DNA from: Myoxocephalus aenaeus
Taxonomy: Eukaryota > Chordata > Actinopteri > Perciformes > Cottidae
Assembly (NCBI GenBank): GCA_038501785.1
Contig: JBAMJR010000187.1
Span: 502,501-566,500 of the forward strand
Reading direction: 5' to 3'
Length of the DNA stretch: 64,000 nucleotides
Positions 49,396-61,400 of the stretch are shown here, piece by piece. The notes under the pieces were generated by a model. That model was not told where the DNA came from. It did not search any database and saw only the letters and a list, made by a program, of their open reading frames with translations. The translations under genes and the position numbers were made by a program. Every line of letters begins with the position of its first letter. Positions within the stretch are counted from its first letter, which is position 1.

Positions 49396-52300
49396 GTACA
49401 TACTATATCCAATATCTACAAAAGCAATCCAAGTGCAGCCTGTTATTCAGCAGACAAAGCCAAAGAGTCAGTCCTGAAACCCTCCATTCATATGTGGATG
49501 GTCAGGCACAACCTATTACCCAGAAGTCACACGGCTCCAATTAGAGTGGTCTACAGAGGGCTGTGTGTGAGACACACTTTCTTCAGGTAAATATCGTGGA
49601 CCAAAAGCACACTGCGAAATATATTCTGTTGAGTGCATTTCATCTAAAAACAGGGGGCATAGTGTGAGTAATTGAAACCATATGCTTAAATTCAGATTCG
49701 GTTTGCACAAAGTGCCAAGAGGAACACAGGATCCACACATGATACAACAAACATGTTGCTGGCTATCAAGGGTAATTTTAGGCCACATCTGAGGGATGAT
49801 AATACAGGGAAAGCAAGATTTTGATGTCTGAGCATCAGCTCATGAAAGACAAAGCATGCAGGTTTTGTTTTTCCATTCAAAATCTAATCTCAAGATTTAA
49901 CAGGGGGCCATAACCGCTCTGCCCTTCTAGACGGAAGCACTGACGAATAAGCAATTGCAGTTTATAACAGGCATGAAAAGGTCGAGGAGATGAAAGTGTC
50001 AGATGTATGACCCTTGAAGGACACAGAGAGAGACAGAAATGAGACGTGTTCTTACTTATCACCAGAGTTTGGAAGTAAAATTCATAATGCTAATGTATTC
50101 ACATGCACATTGATTATGGGAAGCAACACGGCTGATTAAAAGGTATGTTGAGACAAAGAAAGAGACTGGGATGGTTTAGAGTAGATTAGGGGTTGAACAC
50201 CAAAAATAAAAAAAATCACAGCATAGAAACCAAGATGGTTCCTATTAGAGCAAGCTGTTATTATTTTTAAGTACACAGTACTTATTTTCTTAACAAACGT
50301 TACATTTATTTTTCTGCACTTGTGTTTTTATTGATAGTTATGATGATGTTTGTTATTCTGTTGTAAAATATGCTGATTCAATATGTACTATATGTGATAA
50401 CCTCAAAAAGACGGCATATGAGGTTCACATAATCAGTCTATCAAAAGTATGTTTTCGGCTTGCAGAAATGTTTCCATGGGGGATAATTGAGCAATAAAAA
50501 GTACAGTAAATGTGTGTCTTTGTAAATATCTGCATGTTAAATACACATGAAGAAAAGCAAGCAAACAAAAGGAATGTGAGTAGATGGGCTACAGGAAGAA
50601 AAACAAAGAGAAGAGAGTGTCCCTCGGGTAAAGCAGCCAGGCAAGCAGTGACTGCAGAGGACTCGTTACTCACCAGTATTCACTGTGAGCTTCAGGAATC
50701 CACGACCAGAAAGCTATCACTCAACAGGCACATGCACGCACATACCAAACAGTGGAATACCTATGACCAACAACTTACAATGTCCAGTCAATGCCAATGA
50801 AAGAGAGGATTGTTCATGGTTATAGGAAGTGATCAAGGAGATTTCCCAGCATTCTTCACGATGGACTCTGACTTCTTCACATTTCAACTTTTCAATAAGA
50901 GAGTGTGCACTCTTTGTGCAGCAGAGGGAATGGCAGTGGTCTCACAAATGCCCTCTTTATGTTCCAAAATGTCATTCTTCAACTCAAAAGTGAAAATTAA
51001 TATATTAGATGAGACTGGCATATTAAGTGCTGCATGTCAAACTTCGTTGCAATCTTATTCATGGAGAGCATGAAATATACTTGTTCTAGTTAAAAGCTGG
51101 ACCAAGCTTTTCATCTTTTCAACATTGTGGTTGCAAAACACCTAATAAACTGTTAAAGAAATTATGCTTTGTTGACTTAAATGCAAGTGCAATTTTTTTT
51201 ATTAATTCCCAATTCCCAGCCTGACATAATGCCTTTATACTCTCTGCGTTATTGCAATGTGTGCGCTGTACAACAAAGAGAAACTAGTAATCTTTTTCAA
51301 ACACTACATAGTCATGACTAATCTCACACATGCTGTTTCACACGCTGGTATGAATTATGTATTAAATCTCCACCTTTCACATTGGTCATACATTTTCAAA
51401 AGATAACAACAATTACCATTTACAATCCAGTTATCAGACACCACCACATCATATGAGCATCCTGATTCTACGGACTGACTGAAGAAGCCATGTATGTTGG
51501 TCTCTTAGGCAGGAGGTGACTTTGGATTCCACTGCAGATGAAAAGGGGGATTGCATGTGATAAGCAGCCAAAGCTGGAGTGTAGCAAAGTGCGGTGAAGT
51601 GAAGAACTGGATATAACTTTTCACTGGGTGCTCATCAGAAGAACCTTTCAAAGGGTTCTTGCAGCATCACAAGGTCTTTTACAGCTCTCAGAAAGGCATC
51701 AATATTCCCTCTAGGCTGTCTGCTTACTGTCAATATCCCAGAGTTGACTTCAGGAGGGCTCACCTCAAAGGGGCTACAACGGGCTTTGAAGACAGTTCCT
51801 ACCCTCAAGACGGTGTGGCAAAATACATTTAACTCATCTGGCAATGAAGAGGAAGATGAAGAATGATAATGGATGAGCATTGTACTCATACAGGTTGATG
51901 AAAATATGAACAATGATTTGGCGAGAAACTTTTAAAGATAATATATTGCTATGGAGAAATTGATGACAGTTATAAGGGATTAAATCACTTTGAATCCTAT
52001 ACACAAGTCTCCGTTCAACAAGCTCAGTTTAACTAGACATGAATTTATACATGGTTTTAATAATTGCTCTGAAGCTTAGTGAAAACACACTACGGAGAAA
52101 TTCCACCAGATTACTTTTTGTGTTGTTTTATGTGGTCTGCTGTGTTAATACCTTAGATCTAAAAGAAAACACATTTTACTGAATAGTTATGGTACTTAGT
52201 TAATAAACAAAACAAGAACACAAGCCAAAAGCTGTGGGGTTATTACAAGCTGCAGATTACTTTTGTAATTTTGGCCCATTGGCTCTACGTGTGACAGAAA

Positions 52301-55251
52301 TGTACCCGACTAAATAACAAGGAGATGATGCCAGAATAGTGAACGCGGATCTCGATAATGGTTATTTTCAGACCTGCTTGGCCAATCAATAAAGGAATCA
52401 GCCTCTAAACCTCCGAAACCAAAGCTCCTATCAAAGAAAAATACACTCAACTATTTCCATATACACAACAACAGCCTACCAGAGACAATTTCCCCTGTGG
52501 CCTCATTCCAGATATACTAATTAAAATGATACACTGCCCATGACAGCCATAAATTTATATGAATTGCTGTTTTATGATCCATTACAGGCTGGCAGAGAGG
52601 CGAAGCATGGGGCTAAAGAAAGGTCACACATAATGTACATACAGTGGCAGCACCAGAATCACCTCTGTGTCCACCAACTCATATTTCAGGGATGCCGTCT
52701 GACTCTATATATTTTTGGGATGTATATGAATGAAGAGGTGAGCATTTCTGAAGTGCTCATTCCAACAGCTGCAAAAGCGTCATCTTTACAAGCAGTGCAA
52801 CCTTGAAGACAACAGATGCTTTCAAACCCTCAATGGCCCAGTAACATATAACAACCAGAGGAGGTCACTGTGTAGATACCCAGGAGACGGTTAGGTGGCG
52901 AGCGGTGAGTTTCAAACCTTTGAAAACGTGTCATCGACTATTTTCTACCCACTTAAGATCGAGGTTCAGGTTTTTCAATGCCTGATCTTTGACCTGCACT
53001 GGGTTGGACGGCAAGATGGGTCCTTTCAGGCTACATTCTTGCAGTAAATGTTCCTCCCTGGGCCTTCATGGTGCCTGTAAACTATTAAGACTATAAAGCC
53101 TAGGTGCTGCTCAACACATGTCAGGGTGCAGTGTTTCATGGTTAAGCTCTGGGCTTAGCTGATCAAAGCTATGGCACTCAACGCCACCAGGATTTTGTGG
53201 CTCCGGCATCCGTCACACTCCTAATTAACTCAATGTTTCTCTGTTGTCCCCTGTGAAGTTTTCATGGAAGAAAAAAACAACCACTAAGTTTGAGTCTTCC
53301 AAACTGTGATATATTATCCAATGTATCAGGAAATGAAGCCAGGCCACAAAATGCTCTCTGAATCAGTGAAACCACTTCCACCGTGCATCACTGATGGGAA
53401 GGAGAACAAATAGATGTGTGATATCATATAACCAATATTTTTTTACTTTGTCTTTTGCATGATGAGATTTTTGCAAATATCAGTATAAATGTATGCATGA
53501 TTGCTGATGAAATAGTTTAAATCATTCCAGCTATCTTGCTAGATATCCAGGGTGAATTGAAATCAACGATTTAGCAGAACATCTGTATAACGGCGATGAA
53601 TTGTCTCACACTCATTTCAACAATTGAGTGTACTGGGGCTCAGCGAGAAGCATTATGACCCATGTTGTTTTCGTCGCAGAGCTGAGACATTTCCTGCAGT
53701 ATGTGTTTATTAACTGGAGGTGTGAACTCTCCCCCTACCGGTTTTCACAGTTACCTGTGAGGACAGTGGAGGAGAGCCTACAAAACATCCCCCAACCCTC
53801 TCTCCCCGCTTGTCCTCCATAACATCCTATCTTGTCAGTCCATTTTTTTCTCTTTTTCCATACCTCAGAGCACCCCCAGTGGGACTATGCTGTTAATGAG
53901 TGTCACCCTTCCCCCGTCCCCAGAGTCCTTTTCACCTTCACAAACCCAGTCTCTTCTCTCTCTTCATCTCTCACTACCTCTTGTCCTTCCTGTCATTCCT
54001 GTATAGGTACATTTCATCGACACTCTCCTTGGCTTTAAAATGGTCATCACCTAAGGTAGTTGGATAGATCTTTTGCAACTTGTGTGGGGGCTGGTTGAGC
54101 AAATACAACTCTACTTGGCTATTACAAACTGTATTTGTCTTTGTTTAATCTCTTTTTTATAAACCTGGGATTAAGTATACCTAAGCAATTATAAATCTAC
54201 TTTTTCTCTGAACAATGGCACAATGTACTACATCACAATTTCAGGCCTGCAGGTCCAATATTAGGTTTTCAAATATGTGATGAAAATTGCGGGATTGAAT
54301 AAAAAAAAAAATCAAAACGAAGCAACCTGAGTTGAGCAGCTAAACGATAAAAAAAAAAAATCAAATCCGGGATGTGAACTTGAACAACACAAGTTTGCAT
54401 AAGGATGAAACCATACTACCCCCTTCCTATCGACTCATCTTTACACTAAACAGAGCAAAGCTGTAACCACTTTAAACAAAGGCTAGATAGCCCACAGATG
54501 AGTGCCACATGTGAGTGGGGCCACACTGACCACTTAAAAAGAGTTCTCTCCTCTTTGCCAAGTCTCCAGAATACAAAGACTCAGGTTGAGACAAGTTCAG
54601 CTACAAAGGTATCCCCTGCTTTGAAGCACCCCACAGCTGCTGACAAGCATGTCCTCAACATGGTGGGTAGAAGGAGCTTGGGAGGACTGACAATGAGATC
54701 CAGTGTAAACACACGCCCATTACCAGCCAGTATAGTGTACACACGCGGTTGTAGAAACCTCCACATCGACACAAGGTGATCAAATACAAGAATGAAGTGA
54801 CAAGAGCAACTCTGCCGTCTGCCAGTCAAAGTGCTGGGATCCAGAACGACCGAGCTATAGCTTTATCAACTTGTCTCCTGTATAACTTTTATTTTTAAGA
54901 GTAACAATTACTCAGAATTGTTTAACATGTTTCAATGAGGTTTAAGTTAAAAGCTGCAGCAGCAATGTTTGAAGGCTGATGGATCGTCATTCCTGGAGCA
55001 CCAAGGCTTCAGATGTTCAACTACCGTACAAAAACGCCTGAAGCACAGGAATGGAATTTGAGACTGAAATAGTGTGCAATGAATTGGATTTACGCAAATT
55101 CTTACAGCAAATATATATTGTTTATGTTAATACTGATGGCAGTGTGTGGTCCACAACATAAGCAGTTTTATCCAAGAGTATTTTAACTATTGGAAATACA
55201 GCTACAACATCAGGAACCATAGAAACGCTCAAATATATTTACAACCAGTAC

Positions 55252-55458
55252 CTGGGGACCTCTTGCTCGGGCGTAAGGGCATCATGTAGGACTGTCGTGG
55301 CAGGAGAGGTGAGGACGGAAGAGACATGGACACTCCCTTGGCAAGGCTTAATCTGAAGACATCATCTGGGATATTAGGGTGCCCGCTGCCGGGCCCATGG
55401 AGTTGAGGGCTTCCCTCGGGTGGGAATCTTCTTTGGGCACTGTGGCTGTGGACATCCC
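55252..55458 (-). CDS. tanc1: tanc1 coding exon E1 (N-terminal Ser/Pro-rich segment)
   Basis: First tanc1 coding exon I can place, 207 nt. On the minus strand the acceptor is CTCAACAG and the donor is CCCAG|GTACTGG. It starts with the last two bases of a split codon, so an upstream coding exon must exist; no convincing start-codon exon is visible up to 64000. The encoded segment contains LAKGVSMSLPSSPLLPRQ, which is almost identical to the N-terminal part of vertebrate TANC1 and not to the TANC2 N-terminus, so it separates the paralogues. No globular domain is recognisable: the segment is rich in Ser, Pro, Gly and basic residues and is probably disordered. TANC1 is a postsynaptic scaffold that binds PSD-95-type proteins. 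That role comes from the family and cannot be read from this exon. Confidence 0.93.
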
Positions 55459-58400
55459 CTGTTGAGGAGACACACAAGGTTGATTTTACAAATAGCTTTC
55501 ACATTACCTCATGCAATGATGAAAGTCCTTACATTAGGTATGCATTGAGCTTAAGCAGTACAAAAAACACACTATCGTCAGCTTATGTTTTTCTCTTACT
55601 GTGCTAGTTTGTGGAGAGCAGAGTTTGGAAATGGAGCTCAGTGGAATTTTAAATCTGTTTCCACCAAAGTGCTATTGTGGTACAATGTTGTTAAGAAATA
55701 TTGCTCAACGTTCTAATGTGTGTTATATGGATGTACTGCACACTAATCACTACTGTGTGTGTGTTCACAATGTTGATTATGCAGGACTTCTAGGGCTTTG
55801 CACTATTTTAAAAGCTCAACAAGCAAACAAATACTAGAAAACAACAGTAAGAATGTGCCTGAGGAAACATTTGCAGCCCATAGTTGTTGTTTTTTAATTG
55901 CACAATTTAAAAAACACAAAAACATAACTGAGATAAATAATATCACAGTGCAGGAAGAGGCAGAGAGCCCACTCTGCATAATTGAAGCCTCCAACTATGT
56001 ACTATTACAATTTCACAATATTATAAAGAACATAGTCACCTAGAAACTCCATGAACTCAACGAGAACTGTGGAATTCTAGTATTTTGATCTGAAGAGATG
56101 ATTTACGTATAATTTCCAAAGGACGATTATAGCAAAACAATTAAACTTGTTTTACACAGAGACCAGAAGCTTTTTGTTTTGATAACTAAGGATGACCCAA
56201 GTGAAACAATGTCCAACATCATTTACTTTTATGACCATCCTGAGTCTGAACACCAGGAATGTAAAACCTCAGAGGAAAGCGTGGCAACCATTTTTATTTG
56301 CTGCGGAGAGCAGCTAGGTTCTGACAGGATGCCATTTTTGAGTATTCATAAAATACCGACATATCATAGCTAGCAGGGGCAAATATTTCAACTTAAGCTT
56401 TTCAGGACACTTTCAATGAATCAAATGTGTTTTTCACAGATTAACACAGAACTTTCTATATGCATTAAGGTGTACGGTACTCAGCTGCCTGTTATGCAAC
56501 TATGTTATAAAGGCAGGTGCCACAGGCTTGCAGAGAAATCAGCTTACACGGCAGCGATTAATGGTTGATTTCAGCATACAGTCGAATACAGAAAGTCCAT
56601 GTAATGATTTGAACAAAATATTCCCCATGCATCTAGTTTTTTTCTAGTTAAGCTGTCGATGCACTGGCCCCTTGCTGTCGCTGTCTTGTTTGCAAACACT
56701 GCTACATCTGCCACTGCTCACATGGAGCTCACTGGGGCCACAACAAGCACGACTGGTAGAGGTGGGAAAAAACAGAAGGGACCTGGATCCTTGAAAACAC
56801 AGAGCCACATTTATTTTAAAGTCAGGGTCACATGCCAGTGAGCATTTCTCATGCCATCGGGGCACCTGAGAAGGACATCCAGTTAGTGGAGTAAATAAGG
56901 CTGTGTCATTGACCACTGAGTTAAGATAACATGTGATTCACTAAGCACACTGGCTGGTTATTCCTGTCTAAGTATTTGAAGTTATTAAGGACCAAAATGT
57001 GTCATCAAACTCATTTACTTAATTCACTCATTCAAAGGCAGGTGTCATTCATCTTCATCTCGCCTCTATCCACATTTTATTTCTCTCTCTGCAGGAAAAC
57101 AGCAGAATTGTGATCAATCCCAGCTTGGAAAACAAGCACTCCCCATCAATTGGGCTCATACATGTTCAACATAACGCTAATTTTGAAGATTACTGGGTAA
57201 AATAAAATTGTCAGTTTGTTGCCATTACAGTGAGCAAAAAAGGAACATCAAAGCTGAAGAAAAGGACAATATTTGAGTGAATAGTGCAACATTTGAGCAG
57301 ATGTATAAAAACAAAAACAGAAAGCATAGCCCGTTATTTCGAATGCAGTGCTTAAAAGTGTTCCAACACATGTGAACACAAAGTCCAACATATTTGGATC
57401 AACACTGAGCAGCTTGAAGAGCCTACATTGCATTTCATTACAGTTTTTAGTAGCTGTATCAACCTCAGATTCCAGGGCTATGGCTTGAAGGAGGAAACCT
57501 TACCTGTGGGGGGAAAAACAGGTTCTACTTCTCCTGCATGGGTACATTTGCCTAACAAATCAACATTGACCTTAACAATAGTTGTGCCCCTTGTCAACTA
57601 ACCTCTCAAACACAATAATGATATGTTTAGGAATCAACAAGAAATCCACATTTCATGCTGGCTCTAATCTGTATGAAAGTGTACTTTGTTGTGTTTCCCA
57701 TGAAAAACACCACAGTGTGATTATAATCTCAAAGAATTCAAAACAGAAAAAAACACGGTGGTGTGCAATACAATCTATTTGTTCAGAAATCTGCTAGTTT
57801 GCAATGTAAGCTGGAAGATTTCTCCTATGGCTGAAGCCCTACACTAAATAATGTGGGCTTCCAGGGCAGCTATAGTTCACCTTCGCTGCTGTCAAACTTA
57901 AATCCAGCACTAGATATTCCCTTCCCTTTTCTCATTTTTTTGTCTCACCTATTGAGGTACTTTTCTCCTCACAGAAATGGCTCCCCAGTCTCTGCACATG
58001 ACTTCACTCAAGGCTTGCAAATCACTTAACCTGGCTACTAGTTTGCTCCAAGCCCGAGATGGAAAAAACAGGTTTTGCATTACTGAGAACCAAACCTGAA
58101 TGGAAAGTCCATTTTAGCACTGGAACCAGAAAACTGCAAATTCATCTATTCTGCGGCATCAAAGTTGCCCACTCATCATGGCCACAAATTAAAATGTATG
58201 AATAATCAACCTCAAGATAACATGTAATACCTAACTAATAATACAGACCATACGTCAGCAGAGCCAGCTAAAACAGAACTGCAGATGTGGTGAACCACTG
58301 TAATGACAATTAGCTTTGGTTCTGTTTTCTGTGCTGCTTGGGAAGACTGCAGCAGATTAGGTCTGACGCCCGTCTGCAGCCAGAGGTTTGGAGAAATCAC

Positions 58401-61400
58401 CGAAGACTCAACGACAAGAGGCAAGCTACCATTAGCATCCTGTTCTCTCCTCGGGGACTGAGTGTTGTTGGGCTGCTGGCCTAATCAGAAACAGAGACCT
58501 ATTTTCTCCACGCCTCTGCCTCGCCACAGGGGACACAAAGCTGTTCTGTGTTTTAAAAGCCTCCTAAACAAAGAAGAATGCCAGAGACAGGAAGCGGAAA
58601 GGTTGCAATGACACCTCTGCATGCCTCCAGACATGGAAAAACCTGTGAATGGCCCAAAGGTCACTTAGTCAAGGCCAGGACATGTCGTTATCCTGACCTG
58701 AGGGGGACCTGCATCCACATTGAAACTGACACTTTGAAGGGTCCTTAGGGAAGTGTCTCAGGGCTGTCAATGGCCACATTTTAGTTTGAATACTTGTACA
58801 AAAAAATAAATAGGCTCAAACTAATTGTGCATTATGTCCATGACACTGTGTCCAAATTGATCTGGTGACTCACATCATGTGGTGCATTAAGTGTGTTAGA
58901 CAGCTTTTTGTTTTTTTCCACAATCAAATATTTAAATATTTTCATTTTTGAATATTTGGTGTGTGTTTTTTTTAACTATAGATTTGAAATTGGTTTATTT
59001 GTCCCTAGTGTGTGAGGGTTGGATATACAGATATGGAAGATATAAAGGAGATAATCTGAGTCAAGTTCTCTCTGTAGTAAGCACTCAACACACGTGTGAG
59101 ATTGGGGGTAATATTACTAAATTAAATAATTGGAATGACAATATATTTTCTTTGTATAATATATAATGTTTATAGCCTGTTTCTTCGCTCCCTCCTATTA
59201 TTTCCTGTAATTTCTCTGGTCTAACCAAACAATGCTCCCCCCAAAACGTTAAACAATAAAGTAATGATATATGTTAACAATATAGTATCTAAATCAAATT
59301 CAAATGATAAAGCCCCTAAGTGTGGTATTTGAAGAATATTGCTTAATCTAACTGCAGATAGTATAATAGGAGAAAATATTCCTGAAATGCAACCCTTCCT
59401 CCTTGTCAAACTAGTCTAAAGACCAATTCCTGTGACGGCATCATTCATTTCCTTTCCATAATGGAATTGGTATTATTTGTGATTTTGTGCTGGACATGAT
59501 AACTGGTGCAGTGCAACATGTTTCTCCTTGTGTACTTGTGTAGGAGAAACGCTTTTCCAAAACCTGCAGAATCTAGAGGCGACACTGGGGAACTGTAAAA
59601 GCTGCCAGCGGAGTGTTCACTTTCTGCACAGCAGGCCGTGGCTGATACAAGTTTCAGGCATATTGCATGCTAAAGAGATTATGACAAAGTTGTAATTTTG
59701 GTAGTTGGTTCTGAAAACAAGAGGCGCCACATAAAAGCTGCCCATCCAAGTGCTGGTGAATAGGCTGCAGTGTGTCACGGTGATTGCTCTGCCATCTGAC
59801 AGACGCTCTACAACGCAGAGGGACACAAGGACAGAAACTCGCCAGTGCTATTTCAGTTACTTTCCTAAACCCTGGTTGGGGCAAGGCCTGCAATTTCAAC
59901 CCCTTCTGTGGTCAAGGAAATCAACCCTTTCTAATTATACAGTGCTGGCCCAAGATGATGTAAAAATGATTACAGTCCCTTGTATGCTCTTTCGTCCTCA
60001 TCAAAGTGAAGGGCCAGAGCCCATGAGGACATGCCCAACCCATAAAAAATGGTTCAATATTATTTCAAGACATTGATTTAGTAAAATAAACATTAAAGTA
60101 CAAATCCATTTTTTGAGCAGGTCAATTTGAGTCAATCATAAACGCTTATTCCAACCAATGTTCCGTCTCACTGGCTCCTACATCTGCAGTAATGTCATAC
60201 AGATGGAAACACTGTACTATACAATAATGCATACTCTTAACAGGCTTAAGGCTGATGAGGGGTTTTGCATTGTTTGAAAGTGCACTTTTTTTTTTTTGAT
60301 AATGAACTTCACATGTCTGCATTCTGATTACAATGTGTAGTGAATAGTTGTCCAGGCTCCTCATCAAAGAAAAGTCACAATGAATTAAAAACTCACTTAT
60401 TTGTTCATACATAGCCTAAGCATCCTCCTTTTTCCTCTTGCTAGCATGCTAGGCACTGTCCACGTTGAATGCTTTGAGATAAAGACTCTTTTAAGGGTAT
60501 AAAACTGGATGCTGTCTTTCGCCTCTCAAGTAAATCTGTGCAATGACATGTGATCCGTCACTCCTTGTGAGGGAATGCAATCCCCCCCTGAAAGACACAG
60601 ACCCTCTCCATTGTCCAACAGAGGCCTGAACTGTCCAATAAAACAATATACCCGTATAGTAAACTGTACGCTAAACTACAAAAAGTTACTTAAAAGGTGG
60701 TGTACAGAATAACAGAAACGCGTTATAACAGCAGCTCTGCCTAAATAGGGCTGTGTGTCCCACCCCAGTGTTTTCTTTTAATGGAAGTATTGTGCTCATG
60801 GTGTCCTTGAGTAAAACCCGTCAAATTGGCAACTAACACTTAATGCTTACTCCCGCGAGACACCGTGGCATGGGCCTCCACACAGTGTGCAAAATACAGA
60901 GGGTCTCGGGGGGTCCGAGTGTTGATTGACACTTGAGGCCCCCTGAAAACCTCAACAGGATTATGTCTTTTTTTATTTTTTTGGGGAGGGGGCTCTGCAA
61001 AAATCCCCCTCTATCTCTCTCTCGCGTGCTATTGTAGATTGACGAGAAACTTATCCCAAACTTTTGAACACAACTTGCTTGTATATTTACAAAGGTTAAT
61101 CTGTAAGACTGTTCTGAAAGCTGAAGACTCCACGCATTCAAAACAGGGGCGGACCCAGTCCCGGTTGGTCAAGTGTGAACATGTTAAAAGCATACAATGT
61201 CCAGCAATATTCATTATTCAAACTGCAATGCATTTATTCATAAATGTAATTACAGAAAAATGGGGGACCCCCCGGATTCCCTGTGGGTTGTTTTGCACAC
61301 TGCCTCCACAGATAAGCATGCACAAAGGCATTCACGCTTAATGCTTTGCAGTATCCTCCCAAACGACAGGGGGCATAGAAACAAAATATTAATTGAAGAA

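Larger units (their letters stand above)
47446..55251 (-). other. tanc1 intron E1-E2 (7.8 kb)
   Basis: Intronic sequence with a purine tract at 47466-47538, CA-rich patches near 47640-47670, a MITE-like element at 49206-49395 and several poly-A runs (48458-48471, 54300-54311, 54349-54360). No other gene is recognisable. Confidence 0.78.

Noticed and set aside
56571..56581. TTTCAGCATAC on the plus strand, read as a possible minus-strand start ATGCTGAAA like the TANC1 N-terminus
   Set aside because: The following codons do not continue with the Lys/Gly-rich TANC1 sequence and no donor in the right phase follows.
58920..59400. AT-rich block with short frames on both strands, considered as a transposon or foreign insert
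   Set aside because: No inverted ends, target duplications or recognisable protein; AT-richness alone is ordinary for this intron.
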